A stretch of 64,000 nt of DNA from Silvimonas terrae (GCF_014202765.1 NZ_JACHHN010000002.1:248001-312000); one strand, 5' to 3'. Positions 18,869 through 30,107 are shown, numbered from the stretch's first letter. Program-made: numbers and translations. The notes: generated by a model from the sequence alone, not told the origin.

Positions 18869-19615
18869 ATGGATCAAAAAGTCATCCACGGCTTTCACGC
18901 CGTCACTTCGCGCCTGAAGCGCTTTCCCGATAGCGTGCTGGAGTTGTATCTGAACGCCGCGCGCATGGACCAGCGCTCCAAAGACCTGGCGCGGCTGGCG
19001 GAAGGTCAGGGCTGCAAGGTGCATCTGGTCGATATCAAACGGCTGGATGGTCTGGCTGCCGGTGGTCGTCATCAGGGTGTGGCCGCGCTGATTGACGCAG
19101 GCAAGTCGTACATCACTGTCGATGACGTGCTCGATGACCTTGACGAGCCGCCGTTCCTGCTGGTGCTTGATGGTATTACCGATCCGCACAATCTGGGCGC
19201 GTGTCTGCGTGTGGCCGACGCCATGGGGGTCCACGCGGTCATCGCCCCCAAGGATAAGTCGGTTGGCATTACAGCCACGGTATCCAAAGTGGCCTGCGGC
19301 GCGGCCGAAGTCATTCCGTACGTGATGGTGACCAATTTGGCGCGCACCCTGCGCGAACTGCAGGAACGCGAAATCTGGATTGCCGGCACGGCCGGTGAAG
19401 CAGATACCGATCTGCATCACTTCAACCACACCGGCCCGCTGGCCTGGGTGATGGGTAACGAAGGTGATGGCATGCGCCGGCTGACCCGCGAACATTGCGA
19501 CGTGCTGGTGTCGATTCCGATGTTTGGTTCGGTCGAAAGCCTGAATGTATCGGTGGCCAGCGGGATTGTGCTGGCGGAAACCCGCCGGCAGCGGGTGATG
19601 GCCACGCGCGCCTGA
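18869..19615 (+). CDS. rlmB: 23S rRNA (guanosine-2'-O)-methyltransferase RlmB
   Basis: SPOUT-fold enzyme that methylates the 2'-OH of G2251 in the peptidyl-transferase region of 23S rRNA. The N-terminal substrate-binding domain ([14 protein letters not shown]...) is followed by the knotted SPOUT domain with [37 protein letters not shown] and [19 protein letters not shown] (motifs 1-3). The 248-residue length is typical. It is divergent from mfd and ends in a strong bidirectional terminator shared with the ompA-like gene. Confidence 0.96.
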   Translation: MDQKVIHGFHAVTSRLKRFPDSVLELYLNAARMDQRSKDLARLAEGQGCKVHLVDIKRLDGLAAGGRHQGVAALIDAGKSYITVDDVLDDLDEPPFLLVLDGITDPHNLGACLRVADAMGVHAVIAPKDKSVGITATVSKVACGAAEVIPYVMVTNLARTLRELQEREIWIAGTAGEADTDLHHFNHTGPLAWVMGNEGDGMRRLTREHCDVLVSIPMFGSVESLNVSVASGIVLAETRRQRVMATRA

Positions 19616-19656
19616 GGCTGTGTGCCTCAAGTCCGGCTCTAAGTCCGGCGCAATAT

Positions 19657-19692
19657 AAAAAAAGCCGATCAGTCAAACTGATCGGCTTTTTT
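19657..19692. terminator. Bidirectional rho-independent terminator
   Basis: Perfect stem AAAAGCCGATCAGT (19660-19673) / ACTGATCGGCTTTT (19677-19690) with a 3-base loop, flanked by A and T runs. It sits between the convergent rlmB and OmpA-family genes and can serve both. Confidence 0.93.
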
Positions 19693-19706
19693 CATTTCAG
19701 CGTTGC

Positions 19707-20780
19707 TTATTGGGCAACGGTGGTCTGTGTACCCTGAATGTCGACCTCAACACGGCGATCCGGCGCCAGGCATGTCACGTAACGCGCACGGTTGCCAATG
19801 CCATTGCAGCTAGCACCTGTGACCGGATTGGCGGAGCCCATCCCCTGTACCTCGATACGGTTGGCAGGCGCGCCACGACTGATCAGGTAGGCACTCACCG
19901 CCTGGGCGCGGCGATAGCTCAGATCCTTGTTCAGTTTGGCGGGGCCGGTGCGGTCCGTGTAGCCAACCACAATAGCGCGGCCGTCGCGGGCGTCGATATT
20001 GGCAACCTGTTCATACAGCTTGTTCAACTCGTCACGACCTTGCTGAGTGATGGTGGCTTTGCCGGAATCGAACAGCACGTCAGACTTCAGCGAGAAGTGG
20101 CGGGTTTCCATCGGCGGTTTGGGCGCGACCACTTGGGCCTTTACCGGTTCCGGCGCAACCACGACTACAGGTTCTGCGTGAGGTGTCGGCATCGGGGTGA
20201 CGGCGACCGGTGCCGGGGCAGCCTTGGCGCCAAAGTGATAGTTCAGGCCCAGGGTCACGCTGTTGCTCTTGATCTTGACGCCATTATCAGACGGCGAGGT
20301 GGCAAGCCATTCACCGGTCAGGCCCCAGGCCGGCGCAATTTTGTATTCCACACCCAGGCCGCCATGGAATGCGTTGGCAGAGAAGTCGCGAATGACATCG
20401 GTGCCTTTGATGCGGCCGTAACCGAGTTTGGCATAGGGCATCCATTGCGCAATCTGATAGCCCAGCTTTACATCTGCGCCCCAGCCATCAGTGCCGAAAT
20501 TGCCGGCATCAACATTGCTGTTTGCCTTGCGGTCTACATAATCGTAAAAAAGATCTGCGCCGAGCACAAAATTGTTTTTGAATACGTAGTTGTAGCCAAC
20601 TTCCGCGCCGGCGGTCAGGCTTTCGGTTGTGTTGTCCTTATAGTGGTTGCCACTCAGCTCCAGCTGATTGTAACCACCTTTGCCGCCAATATAAAAACCG
20701 GAGAAATTGTCTGCGGCTATGGCATGCAGGCTGAGCACTGCGGATGCAATAATCAGTAATTTCATTTTTTTGGACTTCAT
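19707..20780 (-). CDS. OmpA-family outer-membrane protein
   Basis: A 357-residue outer-membrane protein. The signal peptide (about residues 1-23, cut after AIAA) is followed by an eight-stranded OmpA-like beta barrel (about 24-185), a Pro/Val/Ala-rich hinge, and a C-terminal OmpA peptidoglycan-binding domain (about 230-350) with the VVGYTDRTG and RAQAVSAYL motifs and NRARYVTCLAPDRRVEVDIQG. Two cysteines in the C-terminal domain (SCNG and VTCL) could form the disulfide known in OmpA. The start could be the first Met or the Met at residue 6. A 459-base AT-rich region with palindromes lies upstream. Confidence 0.94.
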   Translation of the reverse strand: MKSKKMKLLIIASAVLSLHAIAADNFSGFYIGGKGGYNQLELSGNHYKDNTTESLTAGAEVGYNYVFKNNFVLGADLFYDYVDRKANSNVDAGNFGTDGWGADVKLGYQIAQWMPYAKLGYGRIKGTDVIRDFSANAFHGGLGVEYKIAPAWGLTGEWLATSPSDNGVKIKSNSVTLGLNYHFGAKAAPAPVAVTPMPTPHAEPVVVVAPEPVKAQVVAPKPPMETRHFSLKSDVLFDSGKATITQQGRDELNKLYEQVANIDARDGRAIVVGYTDRTGPAKLNKDLSYRRAQAVSAYLISRGAPANRIEVQGMGSANPVTGASCNGIGNRARYVTCLAPDRRVEVDIQGTQTTVAQ

Positions 20781-21043
20781 TTTTGTCTCCCGACGCGCTG
20801 AAAATTAAATGAGTGCCCGTCAGAAAGATATGGGGAAAAACAATCTGTTGAATATCTGGGCACTGTGCGGCATTCCATGAATTCTGGCACGACGCGAATC
20901 GTGCAGGGCGCTGGTTGTCTTTGCCAAGTACGGATAATCACATATCGGTATTTTTCAGATTATTCTGTGGGGGGTGCGGGCGGGGTCAAATGGAATTGAC
21001 AAAAAATGGAAGGTGGTTATTGATTTTTGATAAAACTTTTAAG

Positions 21044-21079
21044 ATCAATATTATTGATATTTTATTTATCAAATAAAAT
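21044..21079. promoter_or_regulatory. Two adjacent AT-rich palindromes
   Basis: ATCAATA-T-TATTGAT (21044-21058) is a perfect 7-bp-arm palindrome. ATTTTATTT-ATC-AAATAAAAT (21059-21079) has perfect 9-bp arms and follows with no gap. They lie about 265-300 bases upstream of the OmpA-family start in the most AT-rich stretch of the neighbourhood. They may be binding sites for a dimeric regulator or a nucleoid protein. Confidence 0.45.
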
Positions 21080-21194
21080 GGTTGTGTGTTGCATTGCCGT
21101 AATGCTGAGCGACCTCAAGGCACGATCGGGATTACGAGATGTATTTGCAATGAAACAAAGAGGCAAAAAAGAGGCAAACGCACGCTGGGTGCGC

Positions 21195-21229
21195 AGTACG
21201 AAACCAGGGCGAACGCCTGGCTTCGTACT
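21195..21229. repeat. Inverted repeat just downstream of mltB
   Basis: Arms AGTACGAAACCAGG (21195-21208) and CCTGGCTTCGTACT (21216-21229) pair with one mismatch around a 7-base loop, 10 bases after the mltB stop on the minus strand. It lacks an immediate U run, so it is either a weak terminator or a dispersed intergenic hairpin that stabilises the mRNA end. Confidence 0.5.
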
Positions 21230-21239
21230 GTTGAGGAGG

Positions 21240-22325
21240 TTATTTCCAGCGCCCGTCGCTTTTGGCTTTGGCCGGTTTGGCTTTGGTCGGCTTGGGCGTT
21301 GGGGTGTCCGACGTGCTTTGCAGATCCAGCCCGCTGTCGTAAGCACCCTTGATGGCCTGAGCCAGTTGCAGCACAGCCGTGGCGTACAGCGTACTGCGGT
21401 TGTAGCGCGTGACCACATAGAAGTTGTTAAACCCCATGTAGTAGTTGGTCACGCCAGGCTCGGTTTCCAGGCTGAACAGCACGGCTTGCTGATTGGGGTC
21501 AGTCTCATCCAGCGGTTGTACGCCTTTTTTGACCAGTTCAGCCACGGTGTAATGCAGGTTGAATTTGTCGGCCAGCAAGTCGTCTTCAGCACTGGCTACG
21601 TTGACCGGCACATAGGTATCGCCATCCCGCTGCCAGCCGTGGGCGGCCAGGAAGTTGGCGACGCTGGCAATGGCGTCTTCTGGCGTGCCCCAGATGTCAC
21701 GGTGATGATCGCCATTCCAGTCAACCGCGTACTGGCGGAAGCTGGATGGCATGAATTGCGGCATGCCCATGGCGCCTGCGTACGAGCCCATAAACGTCAG
21801 CGGGTTTTCGTTTTCCTCGCGGGCCAGCAGCAGAAACTGCGTCAACTGGTCCTTGAAGTAGTCCGCGCGGCGCGGGTAATCAAAGGCGATGGTCGTCAGG
21901 GCGTCAATCACCCGGAACGAGCCGGTATTGCGGCCATACAGCGTTTCTACACCCAGGATGGAAGTGATGACTTCCGGCGGCACACCGTATTTGTCGCTCA
22001 CCGCGGTCAGCGCATCGGCATTGCGGCGCATAAAGCGCGCGCCACCCACAATGCGCTGGTTGTTGATGAAATTGCCCTTGAACTGATACCACGGCCGGCC
22101 GGTCGAGGGGCGATCCAGTACGGCGATGATGCTGGGCTTGGTAACCACCTGACCGAACAGCGTGTTCAGACTGTCGCGGTCAAAATTCTGGGTGTTAACA
22201 AGGGAATCCAGATAAGACTGCACCTCTGGCCGTTTGAGCAAGGCGTCATCGGCGTGGCTAAGGGCAGGAGCAAAAACGGCGGCAAGGGCAACGCTGCACA
22301 GCGCAGCGCGAAGCTTTACGAGCAT
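21240..22325 (-). CDS. mltB: Lytic murein transglycosylase B
   Basis: Cleaves peptidoglycan to 1,6-anhydromuropeptides in the periplasm. The 361-residue protein has a signal peptide (about 1-25, cut after ALSHA) and the MltB-type domain: FINNQRIVGGARFMRR, then SILGVETLYGR with catalytic Glu127, then TFMGSYAGAMGMPQFMPSSFRQYAVDWNGD. There is no lipobox Cys, so this is a soluble periplasmic form rather than a lipoprotein. The C-terminus is a Lys/Pro/Ala-rich tail (PKPTKAKPAKAKSDGRWK) that could bind the sacculus. The much longer ORF antisense to it is a shadow. Confidence 0.95.
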   Translation of the reverse strand: MLVKLRAALCSVALAAVFAPALSHADDALLKRPEVQSYLDSLVNTQNFDRDSLNTLFGQVVTKPSIIAVLDRPSTGRPWYQFKGNFINNQRIVGGARFMRRNADALTAVSDKYGVPPEVITSILGVETLYGRNTGSFRVIDALTTIAFDYPRRADYFKDQLTQFLLLAREENENPLTFMGSYAGAMGMPQFMPSSFRQYAVDWNGDHHRDIWGTPEDAIASVANFLAAHGWQRDGDTYVPVNVASAEDDLLADKFNLHYTVAELVKKGVQPLDETDPNQQAVLFSLETEPGVTNYYMGFNNFYVVTRYNRSTLYATAVLQLAQAIKGAYDSGLDLQSTSDTPTPKPTKAKPAKAKSDGRWK

Positions 22326-22398
22326 GGGAAATCCGGGTCAGGGCAGGGCGGAAGCGGGTGCGATGACACAGCACCCGCAGGCAAGAGCACGGCCAGGT

Positions 22399-22929
22399 TC
22401 AGGCTGATGCCAGAATCCGGTTCTCGTACCTTACCGAATCGAGTTCAAAAAACAAGGTGCCATATTGCTCGAACTGCTGGCAGTTGTAAAAAGCCAGAGC
22501 AGCGTGATTCTGACTGTTGACCGATAGCCACAGTGCGCAGTGGCCGGCGCGTTCTGCCGCAATGGCCTTGCAGGCGGACAGCAAAGCGCGGCCGATTCCC
22601 CGGCGGCTAAAGCGCGGCAAAATGTAGAGCGTTTGCAGTTCGACGTCGGTATGTGGCACCGCGGGTTGGTAGGCGTCAAAATCCAGTGCCGCGTATCCCA
22701 CCAGATGCTCACCGTGACAGGCCACCAGAACCACATGGCGCGGGTCCGCGATCAGCCTGGCAAAATACGGGTCAGTAAAGGTACTAAAGACATAATTGGC
22801 CAGGGCCGGACGGACGCCGCTAATGGCGTAAGTCTGCAACCAGACCGTCATGGCCAGTGCCGCCAGCGTAGAGGTGTCTTGCGCTGCGGCGGGACGGATG
22901 GTGATGGTATCGGCGGCTGCAAGCGTCAT
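22399..22929 (-). CDS. GNAT family N-acetyltransferase
   Basis: A 176-residue acetyltransferase. The acetyl-CoA loop RRGIGRALLSACKAIA (motif R/QxxGxG/A form) and the following LWLSVNSQNHAALAFYNCQQFEQYG are typical of GNAT enzymes acting on small molecules or protein N-termini. The start ATG overlaps the hrcA stop by 4 bases, so the two are translationally coupled; a functional link to heat shock is not evident. Confidence 0.88.
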   Translation of the reverse strand: MTLAAADTITIRPAAAQDTSTLAALAMTVWLQTYAISGVRPALANYVFSTFTDPYFARLIADPRHVVLVACHGEHLVGYAALDFDAYQPAVPHTDVELQTLYILPRFSRRGIGRALLSACKAIAAERAGHCALWLSVNSQNHAALAFYNCQQFEQYGTLFFELDSVRYENRILASA

Positions 22930-23936
22930 TGGGATAGCGCACTAGATAGCAGTTTGGCGGTGACATCAACAATGGGAATGATGCGCTCATAGGCCATGCG
23001 CGTGGGGCCAATGACCCCCAGCGTACCGATGATCTGGCCATTGGCGCGATACGGCGCGGTAATGATGGAACATTCATCCAGCGGGGCAAGGCCGGATTCG
23101 CCACCGATGAAAATCTGCACGCCATCTGCGCGGTTGCCTAGTTCCATCAGTTGCAACAGGGCCGTCTTGCGTTCAAACAGTTCAAACAACTGGCGCAACT
23201 GACCCATATTGTTGGCGAGATCGTCGCTCTCCAGCAGATTGCGCTCGCCCGAGATCACCAGTTCTTCCGAGGTGTGATCCAGTGCGCTCTGGCCATATAG
23301 CACGGCGCTGTTTAACAGTTCGGCCAACTGGCCTTTGACCGAGCGTACCTCGGTTTCGACAAACAGACGCAACTCACGCCAGGTCTTGCCGGCGCAATTG
23401 TCGTTGAGGAAATTGGCCGCCTCAATCAGCTCTGCGGGCGGGAACGCCGTTTGCATCTGGATGATACGGTTTTGCACATCGCCGTCATCCGTCACCAGAA
23501 TCAGCAACACGCGCTTGTCAGACAGCGGCAGAAACTCGATCTGCTTGAGCACGGTGTCCTGGCGGCGGGGTGACACCACCACGCCGGCAAAGTGCGTCAG
23601 TTGCGAGAGCAGGTTAGAGGCTGCGGTGATGGTGCGTTGCGGGTTATCCAGCGGCAACGCGCCCGGTTGCAGGCCAATATTTTGCAACGACTGCACCGAC
23701 ATCAGGCTATCGACAAAGAAACGGTAACCCAGCGCGGTCGGAATCCGCCCGGCCGAGGTATGCGGGCTGGCCACAAAACCCAGTTGCTCCAGATCGACCA
23801 TCACATTGCGGATGGTGGCAGAACTGATATCCAGGCCGGAATACTGCGACAACGCGCGCGAGCCCACGGGCTGTCCGTCGGCGATGTAGCGTTCGACCAG
23901 TGTTTTCAGAAGGATTTGGGCACGATCACTGAGCAT
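22926..23936 (-). CDS. hrcA: Heat-inducible transcription repressor HrcA
   Basis: Represses groES-groEL and dnaK-type operons by binding CIRCE operators. The 336-residue protein has an N-terminal winged helix (LSDRAQILLKTLVERYIADGQPVGSRALSQYSGLDISSATIRNVM), a GAF-like dimerisation region and the C-terminal IGTLGVIGPTRMAYERIIPIVDVTAKLLS. I saw no CIRCE element upstream, so autoregulation through CIRCE is not supported here. The gene is divergent from nadK, in the conserved hrcA/nadK arrangement of betaproteobacteria. Confidence 0.96.
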   Translation of the reverse strand: MLSDRAQILLKTLVERYIADGQPVGSRALSQYSGLDISSATIRNVMVDLEQLGFVASPHTSAGRIPTALGYRFFVDSLMSVQSLQNIGLQPGALPLDNPQRTITAASNLLSQLTHFAGVVVSPRRQDTVLKQIEFLPLSDKRVLLILVTDDGDVQNRIIQMQTAFPPAELIEAANFLNDNCAGKTWRELRLFVETEVRSVKGQLAELLNSAVLYGQSALDHTSEELVISGERNLLESDDLANNMGQLRQLFELFERKTALLQLMELGNRADGVQIFIGGESGLAPLDECSIITAPYRANGQIIGTLGVIGPTRMAYERIIPIVDVTAKLLSSALSQ

Positions 23937-24073
23937 GATCCGATTCTAATGTGGTTTGTGTTTAGGGTTAAAGTCTTGTCATGCGTTGTTGGTGTCGGGA
24001 GACGCTTGTGGTCTGAAAGTGCGAAGAGTCCTCCCTTGTGGTTAAATGCAGCCGTATTTGTCTGGATCAAGCC

Positions 24074-24952
24074 ATGCAGAGCCTATTTAAAACCATTGTG
24101 CTGGTTGGCCGTTTCAACACCCCTACGCTGGGTGGTCCATTGCGCCAGCTCGCCGGCACTTTGCAAGAGCTGGGCGCGCGGGTGTTGATCGAGGCAGAAG
24201 TGGCTGCCGAACACGGGATTGAAGACATCCCGGTGGTAGATCGTCTTGCCATTGGCAAGCTGGCGGACCTGGTGATCGTGCTGGGTGGCGATGGCACCAT
24301 GCTGGGTGTGGCCCGGTTGGTGGCACCGTACCGGATTCCGGTCATTGGCGTTAACCAGGGGCGGTTGGGCTTTATGACCGATATTCCGCTCAAGGACATG
24401 GAACGCACCATCAGCGGCATGCTGGCCGGGGCCTTTGTGCCGGAAGAGCGCATCTTGCTGGAAACCACCGTCAAGCGCGATGGCAGCAAGGACACCGTCA
24501 ACGCACTGGCCTTCAATGACGTGGTATTCAGCCGTGGTTCCACCGGCGCCATGATCGAGTTTGAAATCTTCATTGATCGCCAGTTTGTGTACAGCCAGCG
24601 TTCGGACGGCCTGATTGTGTCCACACCCACCGGCTCTACCGCGTATGCCCTGGCCTCCGGTGGCCCGATCCTGCACCCCAGCTTGCCCGCCATTACGCTG
24701 GTGCCGATTTGCCCGCAATCGCTTTCCAACCGCCCGATCGTGATCAACGATACGAGCGAAGTCGAATTCCTGCTCACGCGCAACTCGGATGCGCGGGTGT
24801 ACTTTGATAACCAGTCTGACTGCGAACTGCGCGAGAAAGACCGGGTGATCATCCGGCGCCATCGCAATACGCTGCGTATCCTGCATCCGGTTGGATACAA
24901 CTATTACGATATGCTGCGTGACAAACTGCACTGGGGCGAAAAGCTCCTCTGA
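24074..24952 (+). CDS. nadK: NAD kinase
   Basis: Phosphorylates NAD to NADP with ATP or polyphosphate in the cytoplasm. Key motifs from ATG 24074: GGDGTML at residues 71-77 (catalytic Asp73), NQGRLGFMTD near 94 and SRGSTGAMIEFEI / PTGSTAYALASGGPILHP (Gly-rich NAD site). The product is 292 aa, the usual length. An upstream GTG at 24038 would add 12 residues without family support. It is followed by recN after 19 bases. Confidence 0.96.
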   Translation: MQSLFKTIVLVGRFNTPTLGGPLRQLAGTLQELGARVLIEAEVAAEHGIEDIPVVDRLAIGKLADLVIVLGGDGTMLGVARLVAPYRIPVIGVNQGRLGFMTDIPLKDMERTISGMLAGAFVPEERILLETTVKRDGSKDTVNALAFNDVVFSRGSTGAMIEFEIFIDRQFVYSQRSDGLIVSTPTGSTAYALASGGPILHPSLPAITLVPICPQSLSNRPIVINDTSEVEFLLTRNSDARVYFDNQSDCELREKDRVIIRRHRNTLRILHPVGYNYYDMLRDKLHWGEKLL

Positions 24953-24971
24953 AACCTGATCACGGCTGCCC

Positions 24972-27159
<2,188 letters not shown>

Positions 27160-27406
27160 GACTGTGGCGGCCAGACAAGGCCACCGCGCCAGCCCTATGT
27201 TGCTCAAATTGCGCGCCGTACATGACAACTGGTTATCGCGACGCATCCTCATGCTAGAGTCTTGCGCATGGTCGCGGACAAAACGCGATCGTGAATAAAC
27301 AGATTGCGAACACGGTGAGCCAGCAGGCCGCGGCAGTTGCGCAGCAAAAGACGGGCCGCCGGTTGTACTGCAATCAGGCAAAAAAATACCCGAACGAGGA
27401 TGAAGA

Positions 27407-29158
27407 ATGAGACAGCTATTGTTGCTGCCGCTGATGGCGGTGGCTGCGCTTGCGCACGCCGATAAAGTCGTGTTCCAGGACGATTTCAAGGGTGACCTCT
27501 CGCAATGGGTGGGTCAGAACGGCGACGGTACCGTGCCCATGCATGGCGCGATCGTGGACGATCCGCTGCGCCCCGGTGGCAAGGCGCTCAAGTTCACCAA
27601 GAAAGTGTTTGGCGGAGACCTTTTCTCCAAAACCCAGTTTGCCGAAGGCAAAAAATACACGCTGACGTTTGATTACCTGGGCACATGTAGCTCCAGTTGT
27701 GGCGGCGTGGTTGGGTACACGGCTGATTTTCCGGGACGTGATAACTGGCTGGCCGGTGCGGCCAAGCTGGGCGGCGGCGCGGAAGTCCTCAAAGACAATA
27801 ATCAGTGGAACAGCTACAGCATTGATTTCAAGGGCAAGTTTGCCTTTCACCTGGCGCTGGAACAATGGGTGAATGGTTCCGGCGAGCCGGGCACCTCCAT
27901 GTTTGCCAATTTCAAGCTGGTTGAAAAAGAGGATGGCGGCGGTGATGCCAAACCGGCCGCTGCCGCCGCCGCTGCAGTTGTGGGTGGCGTGCCCGCGCCC
28001 GCCAAACCGCAGTTTGTGGCGTACTACCCCGCCTGGGCGACCGGTCGCACCCCACCGTATTTTGTTAAAAACATGGAAACCTCCGGTCTGGCCAGGCAGG
28101 TCACCGTCATCAACTACGCCTTTGGCAATGTGGTAGATAACAAATGCGTGGTGGGTTATCCGGATCAGGATTACAAACAACCCGTTGATGCCGCCAATAC
28201 GCTGGATGGCAAACCGGATGCCGGTAGTAATGGCCTGTTTGGCAACTGGAATCAGATCAAGCAACTCAAGCAAAAGCATCCTGACCTGAAAGTGGTGATT
28301 TCGCTGGGGGGCTGGACGTGGTCCAAATACTTCTCGGACGCGGCGCTGCCCAAAAACCGGGAAGCCTTTGTGAAATCGTGCGTGGACACCTTTATCAAGG
28401 GCAATATCGATGGCAAGAATGGTCTGGCCGCCGGTGTGTTCGACGGTATCGATATCGACTGGGAATACCCGGGTACAACGGGTAACGAAGGCAATATCGT
28501 GCGCGATGAGGACCCGAAGAACTACACCGCGCTGCTGGCCGAATTCCGCAAACAACTGGATGCCGCCAAACCAGGTTATCTCTTGACCGTGGCCGCCAGC
28601 GCCGCAGCCAACGTCTACAACAATATCGAGAGCGAAAAAATCCAGGCGTCGGTGAACTGGATCAACCTGATGACCTATGACTTTGCCGGCCCATGGGACG
28701 GCATCACCGGTTATCAGTCCAACCTGTTCACGGGCCCCAAGGATCGGTTCTCCATCGACATGGCGGTGAAGGATTACATCGACAAGGGTGTGCAGTCAGG
28801 CAAACTGGTGTTGGGTATCCCGTTCTACGGCTATGGCTGGGTGCCAGGCAGTATGGACACACATGGCATCCACCAGGCGGTCAAGGCCAAGGCCAAGGGC
28901 TCCTCGGAAGAAGGTATTGCGAGCTATGCCGAGATCAAAGCCAAGGCGGGTGACGTATACCGTGACGACAAAACCCGCGCCATTGTCAAAACCGCAGGCG
29001 GCGAAATCTGGGTTTACGATGATCCGCAAGTCATCAAGGACAAGATCGACTACGTGAAAAAGATGAAGCTGGGCGGTATGATGGCTTGGGAAGCCTCTCA
29101 GGACACGCCGGATGGCGAGTTGGCCAGCACCATCTACACCGGGCTGATCAAGCACTAA
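27407..29158 (+). CDS. Secreted GH18 chitinase with an N-terminal accessory domain
   Basis: Endo- or exo-acting chitinase of glycoside hydrolase family 18. The 583-residue protein has a signal peptide (1-18, cut after LAHA), an N-terminal domain of about 155 residues, an Ala/Gly/Pro linker near 178-200, then the GH18 barrel. The catalytic DxxDxDxE motif is intact (D346 to E353 in FDGIDIDWEYPG), with SLGGWTWSKYF near 303 and the MTYDFAGPWDG segment near 423. The N-terminal domain has a jelly-roll look with four cysteine/glycine-rich residues (GTCSSSCGG) and may bind carbohydrate, but I cannot name its family. Export through the gsp system is plausible. Confidence 0.94.
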   Translation: MRQLLLLPLMAVAALAHADKVVFQDDFKGDLSQWVGQNGDGTVPMHGAIVDDPLRPGGKALKFTKKVFGGDLFSKTQFAEGKKYTLTFDYLGTCSSSCGGVVGYTADFPGRDNWLAGAAKLGGGAEVLKDNNQWNSYSIDFKGKFAFHLALEQWVNGSGEPGTSMFANFKLVEKEDGGGDAKPAAAAAAAVVGGVPAPAKPQFVAYYPAWATGRTPPYFVKNMETSGLARQVTVINYAFGNVVDNKCVVGYPDQDYKQPVDAANTLDGKPDAGSNGLFGNWNQIKQLKQKHPDLKVVISLGGWTWSKYFSDAALPKNREAFVKSCVDTFIKGNIDGKNGLAAGVFDGIDIDWEYPGTTGNEGNIVRDEDPKNYTALLAEFRKQLDAAKPGYLLTVAASAAANVYNNIESEKIQASVNWINLMTYDFAGPWDGITGYQSNLFTGPKDRFSIDMAVKDYIDKGVQSGKLVLGIPFYGYGWVPGSMDTHGIHQAVKAKAKGSSEEGIASYAEIKAKAGDVYRDDKTRAIVKTAGGEIWVYDDPQVIKDKIDYVKKMKLGGMMAWEASQDTPDGELASTIYTGLIKH

Positions 29159-29176
29159 GCGCCACGCGCGTGACCC

Positions 29177-29206
29177 AAAACGGAGGCTTTGGCCTCCGTT
29201 TTTTAT
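29177..29206 (+). terminator. Rho-independent terminator after the chitinase gene
   Basis: Stem AACGGAGGC (29179-29187) / GCCTCCGTT (29192-29200) with a 4-base loop and a run of six T, 20 bases after the chitinase stop. Confidence 0.9.
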
Positions 29207-29228
29207 TTACCCAGTTTTCCGGCGACAC

Positions 29229-30098
29229 ATGCATATCGAGATCGACCTTGCCGCGCAAAGCCTGCGCTTGTACGAAGAAACCCGGTTGCTACGCCAATAC
29301 AGCGTTTCTACCGCTGCGGCGGGCATCGGGGAGCAGCAGGGCAGCATGAGAACCCCGCGTGGCCTGCATACCGTGCGCGCCCTGATCGGCCATGATTTGC
29401 CACGCGGCAGCGTTTTGCGTGGCCGCCGTGCTACGGGCGAAATCCATACCCCGGCGCTGGGCGCACAGTTTCCCGAACGGGACTGGATTCTGAGCCGGAT
29501 CATCTGGTTGTCGGGCTGCCAGCCGGGTTTTAACCGGCTGGGTGCGGTCGATACGCTGCGCCGCTATATCTATATCCACGGCACGCCAGACGACCAGCCC
29601 ATGGGCCTACCCGCATCGCACGGGTGCGTGCGCATGCGCAATGACGATGTGATTGAGTTGTTCGCGCTGATCCGGCCAGGAATACCGGTCCTGCTGCTGG
29701 AAAATCGGGCTTCCGGCTCACGCCATTATGGGTCGCCGGTGCCTGCCCACGCGCAGGCTGATCTGGCCGCGCGCTTGCCGGCCAGCGCACCGATCTTGCC
29801 GACATCTCCGGCGCCAGGTGGCGATCGCCTGGCATGGGCATTATGGCGAGGGGATGGACAGCTACAAGCGCTGCTGCATTTGCAACCGGGGTCCGGCTTG
29901 CGCGTGCAGATGGCACAGGATGCAGATCCGACCGCATGGTTTGCCCTGTGGCCAGCCGCGCAACAAGCCGCGACGCTTTGCGGCTGGCGTGAGGTCCGCT
30001 TGCTGTTGCCGGCCGGCCAAACCGCGCCGGAAGGCTTTGCCGCTATCCGTTCGTTGCCGGGTGCCGTACTCTGGCGTTGCTGGCTCGCCGGCGTTTGA
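29229..30098 (+). CDS. L,D-transpeptidase (YkuD) domain protein without a signal peptide
   Basis: The N-terminal half (about 1-160) is a YkuD domain: TPRGLHTVRALIG, then IYIHGTPDDQPMGLPASHGCVRMRNDDVIELF with catalytic Cys133 and His131. Such enzymes cross-link peptidoglycan or attach proteins to it. The predicted N-terminus MHIEIDLAAQSLRLYEE is the first strand of the domain itself, so there is no signal peptide and none upstream in frame. The remaining 120 residues are Ala/Pro/Leu-rich and unassigned. This domain order and cytoplasmic prediction are unusual; the catalytic motif is intact. Confidence 0.85.
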   Translation: MHIEIDLAAQSLRLYEETRLLRQYSVSTAAAGIGEQQGSMRTPRGLHTVRALIGHDLPRGSVLRGRRATGEIHTPALGAQFPERDWILSRIIWLSGCQPGFNRLGAVDTLRRYIYIHGTPDDQPMGLPASHGCVRMRNDDVIELFALIRPGIPVLLLENRASGSRHYGSPVPAHAQADLAARLPASAPILPTSPAPGGDRLAWALWRGDGQLQALLHLQPGSGLRVQMAQDADPTAWFALWPAAQQAATLCGWREVRLLLPAGQTAPEGFAAIRSLPGAVLWRCWLAGV

Positions 30099-30107
30099 AT
30101 CCCGCTC

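Larger units (their letters stand above)
20781..21239. other. Intergenic region upstream of the OmpA-family gene
   Basis: No gene supported. Contains an AT-rich tract (about 20990-21080) with two palindromes, listed separately, and a hairpin just after mltB. It probably holds the promoter and control region of the OmpA-family gene. Confidence 0.7.

Noticed and set aside
21027-22520. 497-residue plus-strand ORF
   Set aside because: Antisense to mltB, whose signal peptide and catalytic motifs are intact; the ORF has no recognisable domain and arises from GC-rich codon bias.
23937-24073. CIRCE element expected near hrcA
   Set aside because: No TTAGCACTC-N9-GAGTGCTAA-like inverted repeat is present between hrcA and nadK.
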